DNA of 44,181 nucleotides from Butyrivibrio sp. CAG:318 (lineage in GTDB: Bacteria > Bacillota > Clostridia > Lachnospirales > Lachnospiraceae), in NCBI GenBank assembly GCA_000431815.1, contig FR889234.1, positions 20,349-64,529 on the forward strand. Direction: 5' to 3'. Made by a program: the position numbers and the translations under genes. This document shows, in pieces, positions 9,418 to 18,306 of the stretch (positions are counted from its first letter, which is position 1; each line of letters starts with the position of its first letter). Below the pieces are notes generated by a model, which made no database searches, was not told the origin of the DNA, and saw nothing but the letters and a program-made list of their open reading frames with translations.

Positions 9418-10850
9418 TGTTTGAAAAACAGTTATTGGATATAAAAGAAAATAACAATACGAGAGCTGCACTGGTTGATATAAAGACCGGACTTAAAGAG
9501 GATGGTGCCGTAAAAGCATTTAAAGAAAATCCTTTATACGACATCATGGTTTTCAGGGCATTGTTAGGAAATGAAGATGCCAAAGTCCGCAAAAATGCAG
9601 CTCTTATAATGGGAATGATCAATGAACCGTCATGTGCCGATGATTTAATGAAAGCTTATATGAATGAAGATAAACTCTTTGTTAAAAGTTCATATCTTAC
9701 GGCATTGAAGAAATACGATTGTTCCAAATATAAGGATGAACTTATTAATCGAAGAGATGAACTTGAGAATGGCTGCTTTGATGATGCAGATATGAAACAT
9801 ATATCTGCGGAATTGAAGGAGCTTTATTCCATATTCCCACACAGCGGACTGATAAAACATAAATTCCATAACCCCGCACAGCCGGTTGAAGTCATATTTA
9901 CAACAGGAAGAGATACGGTTGAAGCCCTTATGGGTGCTGTCGGTGAATTTAAAGATGCGTCAGCCGTAAAACAGATTTTCTGCGGTGTGTCTTTTAAGAC
10001 AAAAGAAATCCGCGCGGTTTCTTCAATCAGAATTTACAGGGAAATGCTGTTCCCGGTCAATGGACTCGCACCGTCAGCTAAATCCGAGATAGCATCGGAT
10101 ATAATGTCCGGAAATCTTATACACTTGCTTGATGAAATGCATGATGATGCAGACAGGGCATTCCGTTTCAGAGTAACATCAAAGAATGATACGGCAGACA
10201 TTGCATCGAGAATACAGGCAGCATCGGGTGGCAGGCTGATAAATTCACCATCCGACTATGAGATTGAGATTAAACTTATTGCATCAAAAAGCGGCGGTTA
10301 CGGGATAATGTTGAAGCTTCATACATGGAGCGACAGACGTTTTGCATACAGACGGGAATATGTGGCAGCATCAATGAAACCGGTTAATGCGGCGATGATG
10401 ATATATCTTGTCCGTGATTACCTCAAAGAAGGTGCTCAGATATTGGATCCGTTCTGTGGAGTCGGAACGGTTCTGATCGAGCGGAACAAGGTTGTCAGGG
10501 CATCTCATATGTATGGAATTGATACATTCGGAGAAGCTGTAGCCAAAGCAAGGGTTAACACGGCAGCTGCCGGAGTAAACATTAATTACATAAACAGAAA
10601 TTTTTTCGATTTCAGACATGAATATAAATTTGATGAGATTATAACTGAGATGCCGGACGATACCGGTGTCTATGATGCTTTTCTGGATAAGTGCGCCGAA
10701 CTTTTAAATGAAGACGGTTTGATAATCATGCTTTCCAAAGAAAAAAATCTCATAAAGAAACAATTAAGACTCAGCGATAAATTCAGTCTGTTAAGGGAGT
10801 TTTCGTTTAACAGCAAGGAAAACCTTAATATTTATATAATAAAGGGATGA
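9417..10850 (+). CDS. HEAT-like repeat / UPF0020-type methyltransferase fusion
   Basis: A 477-residue protein. Residues about 1-130 resemble HEAT repeats (for example EDAKVRKNAALIMGMI). A middle region (about 150-300) resembles the substrate-binding part of THUMP-linked methyltransferases. Residues about 315-470 form a Rossmann methyltransferase with the SAM motif DPFCGVGTVLIE at 344-355. This motif I is typical of the RlmK/RlmL/Trm14 group that methylates guanine N2 in RNA. The usual motif IV, NPP(Y/F), is replaced by EMPDD near residue 411, so chemistry or substrate may differ. The gene is translationally coupled to the transporter through the TGATG overlap. Assignment to the methyltransferase fold is confident; the target is unknown. 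Confidence 0.7.
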   Translation: MFEKQLLDIKENNNTRAALVDIKTGLKEDGAVKAFKENPLYDIMVFRALLGNEDAKVRKNAALIMGMINEPSCADDLMKAYMNEDKLFVKSSYLTALKKYDCSKYKDELINRRDELENGCFDDADMKHISAELKELYSIFPHSGLIKHKFHNPAQPVEVIFTTGRDTVEALMGAVGEFKDASAVKQIFCGVSFKTKEIRAVSSIRIYREMLFPVNGLAPSAKSEIASDIMSGNLIHLLDEMHDDADRAFRFRVTSKNDTADIASRIQAASGGRLINSPSDYEIEIKLIASKSGGYGIMLKLHTWSDRRFAYRREYVAASMKPVNAAMMIYLVRDYLKEGAQILDPFCGVGTVLIERNKVVRASHMYGIDTFGEAVAKARVNTAAAGVNINYINRNFFDFRHEYKFDEIITEMPDDTGVYDAFLDKCAELLNEDGLIIMLSKEKNLIKKQLRLSDKFSLLREFSFNSKENLNIYIIKG

Positions 10851-10857
10851 TAATAAT

Positions 10858-11080
10858 ATGCCATACCTGCTTAAATTTCTATCATACGAAAAAGATTTCA
10901 CCCTGGTGGCCGGTATATCTTAATCAGAAAGCTGCGATGTATGTCTGTGCACATGCATTGTCTGACTCACTTGAATATTCGTACAAACTTCTCGGCAATA
11001 TTCTTGATTGTGTACCTGCCGGTGTTGTGGCACTTGAAGCATTCCGGAACGCATATGATTTTGATATCTGCATTCTGTAA
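10858..11080 (+). pseudogene. Small unknown ORF split by a +1 frame change
   Basis: The ATG at 10858 opens a protein-like frame (begins MPYLLKFLSYEKDF) that stops at TAA 10921. A second frame, shifted by +1, continues from CTT at 10919 and reads through NQKAAMYVCAHALSDSLEYS to the stop at 11078-11080. Codon use in both halves looks native. Together they would give about 73 residues. The second frame can also be read from an ATG at 10847 that overlaps the upstream stop, but its first 24 codons look less protein-like. I do not recognise the family. It could be a broken gene, a sequencing error, or a programmed frameshift at UCU-UAA. Confidence 0.4.
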
Positions 11081-11088
11081 TAAAAAGC

Positions 11089-11117
11089 TTGCACACTTAC
11101 AATATATGAGTTATAAT
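11089..11117 (+). promoter_or_regulatory. Promoter for the FMN riboswitch / riboflavin transporter
   Basis: TTGCAC (11089-11094), 17 nt and TATAAT (11112-11117) lie just before the riboswitch aptamer. Confidence 0.7.
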
Positions 11118-11141
11118 CCCTAGTGATAAAAATAATATTAA

Positions 11142-11257
11142 TCTTCAGGGCAGGGTGAAATTCCCGACCGGCGGTAGAGTCCGCGAGCGGTGCGAAGCAT
11201 TGCTGAACCGGTTAGATTCCGGTACCGACAGTACAGTCTGGATGGAAGAAGATGAGC
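11142..11257 (+). promoter_or_regulatory. FMN riboswitch (RFN element)
   Basis: The conserved RFN core is seen in order: CAGGGTGAAATTCCCGACC, then GGCGGTAGAGTCCGCGAGC, an internal variable helix (11189-11221), CCGACAGTACAGTC, and GGATGGAAGAAGATGAG. In this class FMN binding favours a downstream terminator, which is present at 11300-11329, so high FMN should shut off the transporter that follows. This is a near-consensus example. Confidence 0.95.
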
Positions 11258-11299
11258 GTGTGTATATCTTTAACGGTATACCTGCACCCGGATTCTGAT

Positions 11300-11329
11300 G
11301 CACCTGAATTATATTCAGGTGCTTTTTTT
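11300..11329 (+). terminator. Riboswitch-controlled intrinsic terminator
   Basis: A 10-bp perfect stem (11300-11309 with 11313-11322), a 3-nt loop and seven Ts. It lies between the FMN aptamer and ribU and is the expression platform. Confidence 0.9.
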
Positions 11330-11395
11330 GCCAGAAAGGCATCCCTGAACAATAGGGCAGGCAGATGGCCGCCCGGATGTTAGGAGGAACGAATT

Positions 11396-12142
11396 ATGAC
11401 TAAATTTTTATCACACTTTGGGAAACTTTGGGACGCAATAAGTTCCAATGTGATATTCCTGCTTGAATTTGTGGGAATAATCGCTGCAATTTTTGTTATC
11501 GCGTATGTTGTTGAACGCGCGATTAAGAAGAGAAATAATGACACCGGGAAAATCCTTACAACCCGTAAAGTCGCTGTAATCGGTGTAATGTCAGCAATTT
11601 CAGGCATACTTATGTGCTTTGAAATACCGCTTTGGTTTGCACCGCCGTTTTATAAACTGGACTTCTCGGAACTGCCGGTTCTTATATGCGGATTTGCCTT
11701 CGGACCTGTTGCAGGAGTGCTTGCGGAAGCTGTTAAGATTCTGATAAAACTCATTCTTAAGGGAACGTCAACGGCATTTGTCGGTGACCTCGCCAATTTT
11801 GTTGTCGGCTGTTCATTTATACTTACGGCAACTATCATATATCATATTAAGAAGAATAAGAAAACCGCTGTTATATCCTGCATAATAGGTACACTGGTTA
11901 TGACGGTAGCCGGAACAGCATTCAATGCGGTATATCTTCTGCCGAAATTTGCCGAGATGTACGGAATGCCTATGGATGCGCTTATAGCAATGGGAACGGC
12001 AGTCAATAAGAATGTTAAAAATATCACAACATTTGTGGTGCTGTGTGTTGCGCCGCTTAATCTGCTTAAAGGTTTTGCCGTATCGTTAGTGACGATACTG
12101 ATATATCATCCGTTACGTCCGATTCTCAAGAAAAACAATTAA
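11396..12142 (+). CDS. ribU: Riboflavin ECF transporter substrate-binding protein
   Basis: A 248-residue integral membrane protein of the ECF S-component type. An extra N-terminal hydrophobic segment (about residues 20-42) precedes the usual core of about six membrane helices starting near residue 58 (TTRKVAVIGVMSAISGILMC). The segment KLDFSELPVLICGFAFGPVAG is characteristic of RibU-like S components. The FMN riboswitch directly upstream makes riboflavin the likely substrate. Energy-coupling subunits (EcfA, EcfA', EcfT) are not in the window, as expected for group II systems that share them. A GGAGG site lies 9 nt before the ATG. A terminator follows. Confidence 0.92.
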   Translation: MTKFLSHFGKLWDAISSNVIFLLEFVGIIAAIFVIAYVVERAIKKRNNDTGKILTTRKVAVIGVMSAISGILMCFEIPLWFAPPFYKLDFSELPVLICGFAFGPVAGVLAEAVKILIKLILKGTSTAFVGDLANFVVGCSFILTATIIYHIKKNKKTAVISCIIGTLVMTVAGTAFNAVYLLPKFAEMYGMPMDALIAMGTAVNKNVKNITTFVVLCVAPLNLLKGFAVSLVTILIYHPLRPILKKNN

Positions 12143-12154
12143 AATATATTGATT

Positions 12155-12197
12155 AAAACCTCTGTTTCATAGTAAAATATGTAACAGAGGTTTTTTT
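12155..12197 (+). terminator. Intrinsic terminator after ribU
   Basis: AAAACCTCTGTT (12155-12166) pairs with AACAGAGGTTTT (12183-12194), followed by Ts to 12197. It lies only two bases before the AAGGA binding site of the next gene. Confidence 0.75.
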
Positions 12198-12213
12198 GAA
12201 AGGAAAATGCGGA

Positions 12214-15129
12214 ATGATTAAGTTTGATAATGACAAATATGAACTTATACAGGAAGAAAGAATAGAAGAACTGAAATCCGACGGATATCTTTTCAGACAC
12301 AGAAAGTCCGGTGCAAGAGTTCTTATACTGGCTAATGATGATGAGAATAAGGTATTTTCGATAGGATTTCGTACACCGCCGCCTGACAGTACGGGAGTAC
12401 CGCATATACTTGAACATTCGGTTCTGTGCGGTTCGGCAAAGTATCCGGTTAAGGATCCGTTTATCGAACTGGTAAAGGGTTCGCTTAACACATTTCTTAA
12501 CGCGATGACATATCCGGATAAGACGGTATATCCGGTGGCAAGCTGCAATGATGTGGATTATCGTAATCTTATGGATGTATATATGGATGCTGTTTTTAAT
12601 CCGAATATATATACCAGAAAAGAGATTTTTATGCAGGAAGGCTGGCATTATGAACTGGAGAGCGCACAGGCACCTCTTAAGTATAACGGTGTAGTATATA
12701 ACGAGATGAAGGGTGCGTATTCTTCACCTGATGACGTGCTTAACAGGTATTGTCTGAATTCGTTGTATCCTGATACCGCATACAGTGTGGAATCGGGAGG
12801 GGATCCTGACAGCATACCAGATCTTAGTTATGAGGATTTCCTTGCATTTCATAAGAAATTATATCATCCGTCCAACAGTTATATATATATCTACGGAAAT
12901 TGCGATATGGCTGAGAGACTTGAATATCTGGACAGGGAATATCTTTCACATTATGATTGTATGAAAGTTGATTCTGAAATTAAGACGCAGAAACCGTTTG
13001 AGTCCATGCACAGAGTAGAGGCTCAGTACTCGGTAACCGAGGACGAGGGAATATCGGGCAGAACTTATTTGTCATATAATCTGTCCGTTGGCGATACTCT
13101 CGATAAGAAACTGTATATCGCAATGCAGGTACTTGACTATGCTCTTTTTTCGGCACCGGGAGCCCAGGTCCGCCAGGCACTTATCGACGCAGGTATCGGA
13201 GATGATATCATATGCTCGTACGAAAGTTCGTTAAAACAGCCTATGTTTACGATTGCCGCGAAAAATACCGACGAAGACAGAGTTGATGAATTTCTGCGTA
13301 TTATCAACGACACTTTGACCAGAATAGCTGACGACGGAATTAACAAAGATACTTTAAGAGCTGGAATCAATTCAATGGAATTCAGATACCGTGAAGCGGA
13401 TTTCGGACAGTTTCCTAAGGGACTTATGTACGGCCTGAGTCTTATGGACAGCTGGCTTTATGATGAAAAGAGCCCGTTCATACACCTTGCCCAGAATGAC
13501 ACTTATGAATTCCTTAAGAACAATATAGATACAGGATATTTTGAAGGACTTGTGCGCAGATATCTGCTTGAGAATACACACACATCGCTTGTGATCCTTA
13601 AGCCTGTAATTAATCTTACATCTGATAATGACGCAAAGGTGGCGGAGAAACTTGCCGCGTATAAAGCTTCACTTTCAGCTGAAGAGATAGAAAGACTTGT
13701 AAAAGAGACAAAAGAACTTAAAGAATACCAGTCTGAGCCTTCTACCGATGAGGAACTTAAGACAATACCGATGCTTACAAGAGATGACATACGAAAAGAA
13801 CCGGCACCTCTTTATAATGATTTTGAAGAGATATCCGGTGTGACGGTTGATCATCATAATGTATACACGAACGACATAGGATATCTTAAATTATCATTTG
13901 ATATCGGGGCTGTTGATACGGAAGACATCCCGTATGTGGGTTTGCTTGGTACAGCTCTCGGATATGTCGACACAGACAGTTATACTTATGAGCAGATATC
14001 CAATGAAATCGATATCCACACCGGAGGCATAACATCGGGACTTTCGACATATGAGAATATCCATACCCACAAGGTAAGTGCCAGATTTAATGTCGACTGT
14101 AAGGCGATAGGCGAAGAATATGCAAAAGCAATGGATCTCATCCGTGAGATGATATTTAATGCGCATTATGATGATCACAAGAGAATGAAGGAAATCCTTG
14201 CCGAAATCAAGTCCAGACTGCAGAACCGTATGGTGTCGGCCGGACATTCATCGGCAGTGCTGGCATGTAATGCACAATACCTTGAAACATCGAGATATTC
14301 GGAACTTACATCGGGAATATCATATTACAGGTTTATATCCGATCTGTATGATAATTTTGAGGAACGTAAAGAAATCATATCCTCAAAGCTTAACAAAATA
14401 ACGGAACGTATTTTTACCGTGGACAGGCTTATAGTATCATTAACGGGAGATGACACTGTATATACGGCAGTCAGGGATAGTCTGGCGGGATTCATAGACG
14501 GACTTCCGGACGTGGCATATGATACTGCTGAAAGGAATTTCAGATATACCAATATCAGACGGGCATATAAGAGTGCGTCACAGGTAAATTATGTGGCAAG
14601 ATGCGGAAGTTTCGGAGATAAAGGAATAGAATATTCACCTGCACTTAAAGTATTTAAGACTATAATGGATTATGATTATCTGTGGATAAATATAAGAGTT
14701 AAAGGCGGGGCATACGGCTGTATGAACGGCTATAATGTGACCGGAAACGGATATTTCTGCTCGTACAGGGATCCGAATCTTAAACAGACCGACATCATAT
14801 ACGAGGGAATACCAGAATATATCAGAAACTTCAATGCAACGGAGCGTGAGATGACCAAATATATCATCGGAACTTTCAGCGGACTGGATATACCGCTCAC
14901 CCCTCAGCGCAAGGGAAGCCGCTCTTTTGAGTCATGGATGCGCGGCGCGGATGAAGAGTATTACCGCAAGGACAGAGCAGGAGTGCTGAACACTTATCAG
15001 GACGACATAAAGGCACTTGAACCTGTAATCAAGGCCATTCTTTCGGATAACAGGCTTTGTGTAATAGGAAACAGTGGCAGCATTGATGACAATGCGGAAC
15101 TTTTTGATGAAATATATAATTTATTATAA
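12214..15129 (+). CDS. M16C-family zinc metalloprotease (presequence-protease-like)
   Basis: A 971-residue insulinase-superfamily protein. The inverted zinc motif HxxEH is seen at His64-Glu67-His68 within PHILEHSVLCGS. Two M16 halves are joined by a helical linker near residues 480-540, the arrangement of PreP/Ydi-type single-chain clamshell proteases that degrade short unstructured peptides. There is no signal peptide, so it is probably cytoplasmic. The ATG at 12214 has AAAGGA upstream; an in-frame TTG at 12196 lies inside the terminator and is unlikely. No promoter separates it from era, so M16-era-recO may be one transcript. The peptide substrate is unknown. Confidence 0.9.
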   Translation: MIKFDNDKYELIQEERIEELKSDGYLFRHRKSGARVLILANDDENKVFSIGFRTPPPDSTGVPHILEHSVLCGSAKYPVKDPFIELVKGSLNTFLNAMTYPDKTVYPVASCNDVDYRNLMDVYMDAVFNPNIYTRKEIFMQEGWHYELESAQAPLKYNGVVYNEMKGAYSSPDDVLNRYCLNSLYPDTAYSVESGGDPDSIPDLSYEDFLAFHKKLYHPSNSYIYIYGNCDMAERLEYLDREYLSHYDCMKVDSEIKTQKPFESMHRVEAQYSVTEDEGISGRTYLSYNLSVGDTLDKKLYIAMQVLDYALFSAPGAQVRQALIDAGIGDDIICSYESSLKQPMFTIAAKNTDEDRVDEFLRIINDTLTRIADDGINKDTLRAGINSMEFRYREADFGQFPKGLMYGLSLMDSWLYDEKSPFIHLAQNDTYEFLKNNIDTGYFEGLVRRYLLENTHTSLVILKPVINLTSDNDAKVAEKLAAYKASLSAEEIERLVKETKELKEYQSEPSTDEELKTIPMLTRDDIRKEPAPLYNDFEEISGVTVDHHNVYTNDIGYLKLSFDIGAVDTEDIPYVGLLGTALGYVDTDSYTYEQISNEIDIHTGGITSGLSTYENIHTHKVSARFNVDCKAIGEEYAKAMDLIREMIFNAHYDDHKRMKEILAEIKSRLQNRMVSAGHSSAVLACNAQYLETSRYSELTSGISYYRFISDLYDNFEERKEIISSKLNKITERIFTVDRLIVSLTGDDTVYTAVRDSLAGFIDGLPDVAYDTAERNFRYTNIRRAYKSASQVNYVARCGSFGDKGIEYSPALKVFKTIMDYDYLWINIRVKGGAYGCMNGYNVTGNGYFCSYRDPNLKQTDIIYEGIPEYIRNFNATEREMTKYIIGTFSGLDIPLTPQRKGSRSFESWMRGADEEYYRKDRAGVLNTYQDDIKALEPVIKAILSDNRLCVIGNSGSIDDNAELFDEIYNLL

Positions 15130-15146
15130 GAACAGAGGACGATGAA

Positions 15147-16052
15147 TTGGAGACAAAATCAGGATTTGTGGCGCTTATCGGGCGCCCGAACGTGGGTAAA
15201 TCCACATTGATGAACAGGCTGATAGGCCAGAAGATAGCAATAACATCCAACAAACCGCAGACAACGCGTAACAGAATACAGACGGTTTATACGGACGAGA
15301 GAGGCCAGATTATTTTTCTCGATACACCGGGAATCCACAAGGCTAAGAATAAGCTTGGAGAATTTATGGTGGATGTTGCGGAGAAAACCCTTGCGGATGT
15401 TGATGTTGTGTTATGGCTTGTTGAACCGACCGATTATATCGGTGCCGGAGAACAGCACATAATAACAAGACTTAAGAGCTGCAAGAAACCGGTTATTCTT
15501 GTTATCAATAAGGTTGATACGATACGCAAAGACGAGATTCTTAAGTTCATAGACACTTACCGTAAGGAAATGGATTTCGCCGAGATCGTACCGGTATCCG
15601 CACTTAAGGGAACGAACACGGATGATCTTACGGATGTGATATTTAAGTATCTGGGTGAAGGCCCGATGTACTATGATGAGGATACCGTAACCGACCAGCC
15701 GATGAGACAGATAGTATCTGAACTGATACGTGAAAAAGCACTCAGATGCCTGAGTGAGGAAATTCCGCATGGAATTGCAGTCACTATTGAACAGATGAAA
15801 GAACGTAAGGGTGCAAATGGCGAACCGATATGGGACATCGAGGCAACGATCATCTGTGAAAGAGACAGCCACAAAGGTATCATAATAGGCAAAGGCGGCG
15901 CGATGCTTAAGAAAATAGGCTCTGCGGCGCGTTATGAGATAGAGCATATGATGGAGCAGAAGGTTAATTTGAAACTCTGGGTCAAAGTGCGTAAAGAATG
16001 GCGTAATTCCGATCTGCTTATCAAGAATTTCGGATACAGAAAAGAGGATTAA
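15147..16052 (+). CDS. era: GTPase Era
   Basis: A 301-residue ribosome-assembly GTPase that binds the 3' end of 16S rRNA during 30S maturation. G1 is GRPNVGKS (residues 12-19), G3 DTPG (near 59-62) and G4 NKVD (near 122-125). The C-terminal KH domain shows GIIIGKGGAMLKKIG. The only plausible start is TTG at 15147, placed 7-8 nt after AGAGGA; an ATG five bases earlier is out of frame. It sits 17 nt after the M16 protease and 7 nt before recO, matching the common era-recO pairing. Confidence 0.96.
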   Translation: METKSGFVALIGRPNVGKSTLMNRLIGQKIAITSNKPQTTRNRIQTVYTDERGQIIFLDTPGIHKAKNKLGEFMVDVAEKTLADVDVVLWLVEPTDYIGAGEQHIITRLKSCKKPVILVINKVDTIRKDEILKFIDTYRKEMDFAEIVPVSALKGTNTDDLTDVIFKYLGEGPMYYDEDTVTDQPMRQIVSELIREKALRCLSEEIPHGIAVTIEQMKERKGANGEPIWDIEATIICERDSHKGIIIGKGGAMLKKIGSAARYEIEHMMEQKVNLKLWVKVRKEWRNSDLLIKNFGYRKED

Positions 16053-16059
16053 GTTCTGA

Positions 16060-16803
16060 ATGGCTGACCAGATTAAGGTCATGGGAATGGTGATTTCATC
16101 CGCGCCCATAGGAGAACATGACAAAAGAATAGTGCTTCTTACCAAAGAAAAAGGCAAAATAAGTGCTTTTGCCAGAGGCGCAAGAAGACCGGGCAATCAT
16201 CTTATGGCAGCCAGCGAGAGTTTTGCGTTCGGAAGTTTCTATCTGATATACGGCAGGGACTCATACACATTGGTGAATGCGGAAATTTCCAATTATTTCA
16301 GGGAACTGGCCGGGGATATTACAATGACATATACGGCATGTTATTTTCTTGAACTGGCAGGGTATTATGCAGTGGAAAATCAGAATGGTGCAGAAATGCT
16401 TAATCTTATCTATGCGGCATTTAAAGCTTTGTTAAATCCTAGCCTTGACAACAGACTGGTGCGGTATGTGTATGAATTGAAAATGCTTGTCATAAACGGA
16501 GAATATCCGGATTTCTTTGTGTGCCGGGTGTGCGGTGCCAAAGACAATGCCGCCGGTTTTTCAATATCGCATAACGGTATTGTATGTGACGGATGTATAC
16601 GAAACATTGCGGATGCGATAACTTTATGCGGCGGGACGGTGTATACACTTCAGTATATTGTATATTCGGAAATCGGCAGACTTTTTACTTTCAGGGTGTC
16701 TGATGAAGTCCTCGAAGAATTGCGGATGGTTATGGCGAGATGTATGAATACATATGTAGACAGGCGCATGAATTCGCTGGAAATTCTTGATGCACTTATA
16801 TAA
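16060..16803 (+). CDS. recO: DNA repair protein RecO
   Basis: A 247-residue recombination mediator that works with RecF and RecR to load RecA on gapped DNA and anneals SSB-coated strands. An N-terminal OB fold covers about residues 1-80 (KVMGMVISSAPIGEHDKRIVLLT). The helical C-terminal region carries a four-cysteine zinc site: CRVCG near residues 154-158 and CDGC near 175-178. The gene follows era by 7 nt and shares its transcript. The gap to the glycyl-tRNA synthetase holds a separate promoter. Confidence 0.93.
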   Translation: MADQIKVMGMVISSAPIGEHDKRIVLLTKEKGKISAFARGARRPGNHLMAASESFAFGSFYLIYGRDSYTLVNAEISNYFRELAGDITMTYTACYFLELAGYYAVENQNGAEMLNLIYAAFKALLNPSLDNRLVRYVYELKMLVINGEYPDFFVCRVCGAKDNAAGFSISHNGIVCDGCIRNIADAITLCGGTVYTLQYIVYSEIGRLFTFRVSDEVLEELRMVMARCMNTYVDRRMNSLEILDALI

Positions 16804-16817
16804 TTTAATAATAACAC

Positions 16818-16846
16818 TTGAAAAATATGTTCAAAACATATAAAAT
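16818..16846 (+). promoter_or_regulatory. Promoter for glycyl-tRNA synthetase
   Basis: TTGAAA (16818-16823), 17 nt and TAAAAT (16841-16846). The leader is only about 40 nt, too short for a T-box. Confidence 0.6.
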
Positions 16847-16890
16847 ATTTCACTAAGAGATTAATGTGATATAACAGCGAGGTATATATT

Positions 16891-18279
16891 ATGGAAAAGA
16901 CAATGGATAAAATTGTTGCTTTAGCAAAATCAAGAGGATTCGTATATCCGGGTTCGGAGATATACGGTGGACTTGCCAATACATGGGATTACGGAAATCT
17001 TGGTGTTGAGCTTAAGAACAATGTCAAGAAGGCATGGTGGCAGAAATTTATTCAGGAAAGTCCTTATAATGTGGGCGTGGACTGTGCGATACTCATGAAT
17101 CCGCAGACCTGGGTGGCATCGGGACACCTTGGAGGATTTGCAGACCCGCTTATGGACTGTAAGGAATGTAAGGAAAGATTCCGTGCAGACAAGCTTATTG
17201 AAGATTGGGCAGCTGAGAATAATTTCACCATAGACGGTGCCGTTGATGCATGGAGCAAGGACGAAATGGAGCAGTTTGTGGCTGACCATAACATTGCATG
17301 TCCTTCATGCGGTAAGCATAATTTTACGGAAATCAGACAGTTCAACCTTATGTTCAAGACATTCCAGGGTGTAACAGAGGATGCCAAGAACACTGTATAT
17401 TTAAGACCTGAGACTGCACAGGGTATATTCGTAAACTTCAAGAATGTCCAGAGAACATCCCGTAAGAAAGTGCCTTTCGGAATCGGACAGATCGGTAAAT
17501 CATTCCGTAACGAAATTACACCGGGTAACTTCACTTTCAGAACAAGAGAGTTTGAACAGATGGAACTTGAATTTTTCTGCAAACCGGGAACCGATCTTGA
17601 GTGGTTCTCATACTGGAGAGAATTCTGTATCAACTGGCTTAAGGCTCTCGGAATCAAAGAAGACGAGATGAGAGCAAGAGACCATTCTCCTGAGGAACTC
17701 TGCTTCTATTCAAAGGGCACAACGGATATTGAATTCCTCTTCCCATTCGGATGGGGCGAGCTTTGGGGCATTGCAGACAGAACTGATTATGACCTCACAC
17801 AGCATCAGAATACATCGGGAATCGATATGTCATATTTTGATGATGAGGATAATTCCAAATATATCCCTTATGTTATCGAGCCATCACTCGGTGCAGACCG
17901 TGTTACACTTGCATTCTTATGTTCAGCATATGATGAAGAAGAACTTGAGGGCCAAGATGTGAGAACAGTTCTTCATTTCCATCCGGCAATCGCACCTGTC
18001 AAAATCGGTGTGCTTCCTCTTTCCAAGAAGCTCAATGAAGGTGCCGAAAAGATTTATGCAGAACTTTCCAAGAAGTACAATTGTGAGTTCGATGACAGAG
18101 GAAATATCGGTAAGAGATACAGAAGACAGGATGAAATCGGAACTCCGTTCTGCGTAACATATGATTTTGATTCAGAGAACGACGGATGTGTAACTGTCAG
18201 AGACAGAGATACAATGGAGCAGGAAAGAATCAAGATAGAAGATCTTGCTGCATATTTCGAAGATAAAATGAGTTTCTAG
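16891..18279 (+). CDS. glyS: Glycine--tRNA ligase, single-chain type
   Basis: A 462-residue class II aminoacyl-tRNA synthetase of the alpha2 type found in many Firmicutes, eukaryotes and archaea, rather than the alpha2beta2 GlyQ/GlyS type. The N-terminus shows the GFVYPGSEIYGGLANTWDYG block. Motif 2 is around FRNEITPGNFTFRTREFEQME (about 205-225), and motif 3 around EPSLGADRVTLAFL (about 330-343). A zinc-ribbon-like CxxC pair occurs near residues 90-93 and 136-139. A GAGG site precedes the ATG. The gene has its own promoter and no T-box leader. Confidence 0.96.
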   Translation: MEKTMDKIVALAKSRGFVYPGSEIYGGLANTWDYGNLGVELKNNVKKAWWQKFIQESPYNVGVDCAILMNPQTWVASGHLGGFADPLMDCKECKERFRADKLIEDWAAENNFTIDGAVDAWSKDEMEQFVADHNIACPSCGKHNFTEIRQFNLMFKTFQGVTEDAKNTVYLRPETAQGIFVNFKNVQRTSRKKVPFGIGQIGKSFRNEITPGNFTFRTREFEQMELEFFCKPGTDLEWFSYWREFCINWLKALGIKEDEMRARDHSPEELCFYSKGTTDIEFLFPFGWGELWGIADRTDYDLTQHQNTSGIDMSYFDDEDNSKYIPYVIEPSLGADRVTLAFLCSAYDEEELEGQDVRTVLHFHPAIAPVKIGVLPLSKKLNEGAEKIYAELSKKYNCEFDDRGNIGKRYRRQDEIGTPFCVTYDFDSENDGCVTVRDRDTMEQERIKIEDLAAYFEDKMSF

Positions 18280-18306
18280 GCATATAATTGACCGGAGGAA
18301 TCTTAT

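Noticed and set aside
10941..11123. Third-frame 60-codon ORF before the FMN riboswitch
   Set aside because: It runs through the promoter of the riboswitch, has atypical composition and competes with a better frame carrying native codon use.
12196..12213. TTG start for the M16 protease six codons upstream
   Set aside because: It lies within the terminator T-run and upstream of the AAAGGA site, which is correctly placed for the ATG at 12214.
16804..16890. T-box riboswitch before the glycyl-tRNA synthetase
   Set aside because: The gap is 87 nt and already contains the promoter. There is no T-box sequence and no terminator, so there is no room for the element.
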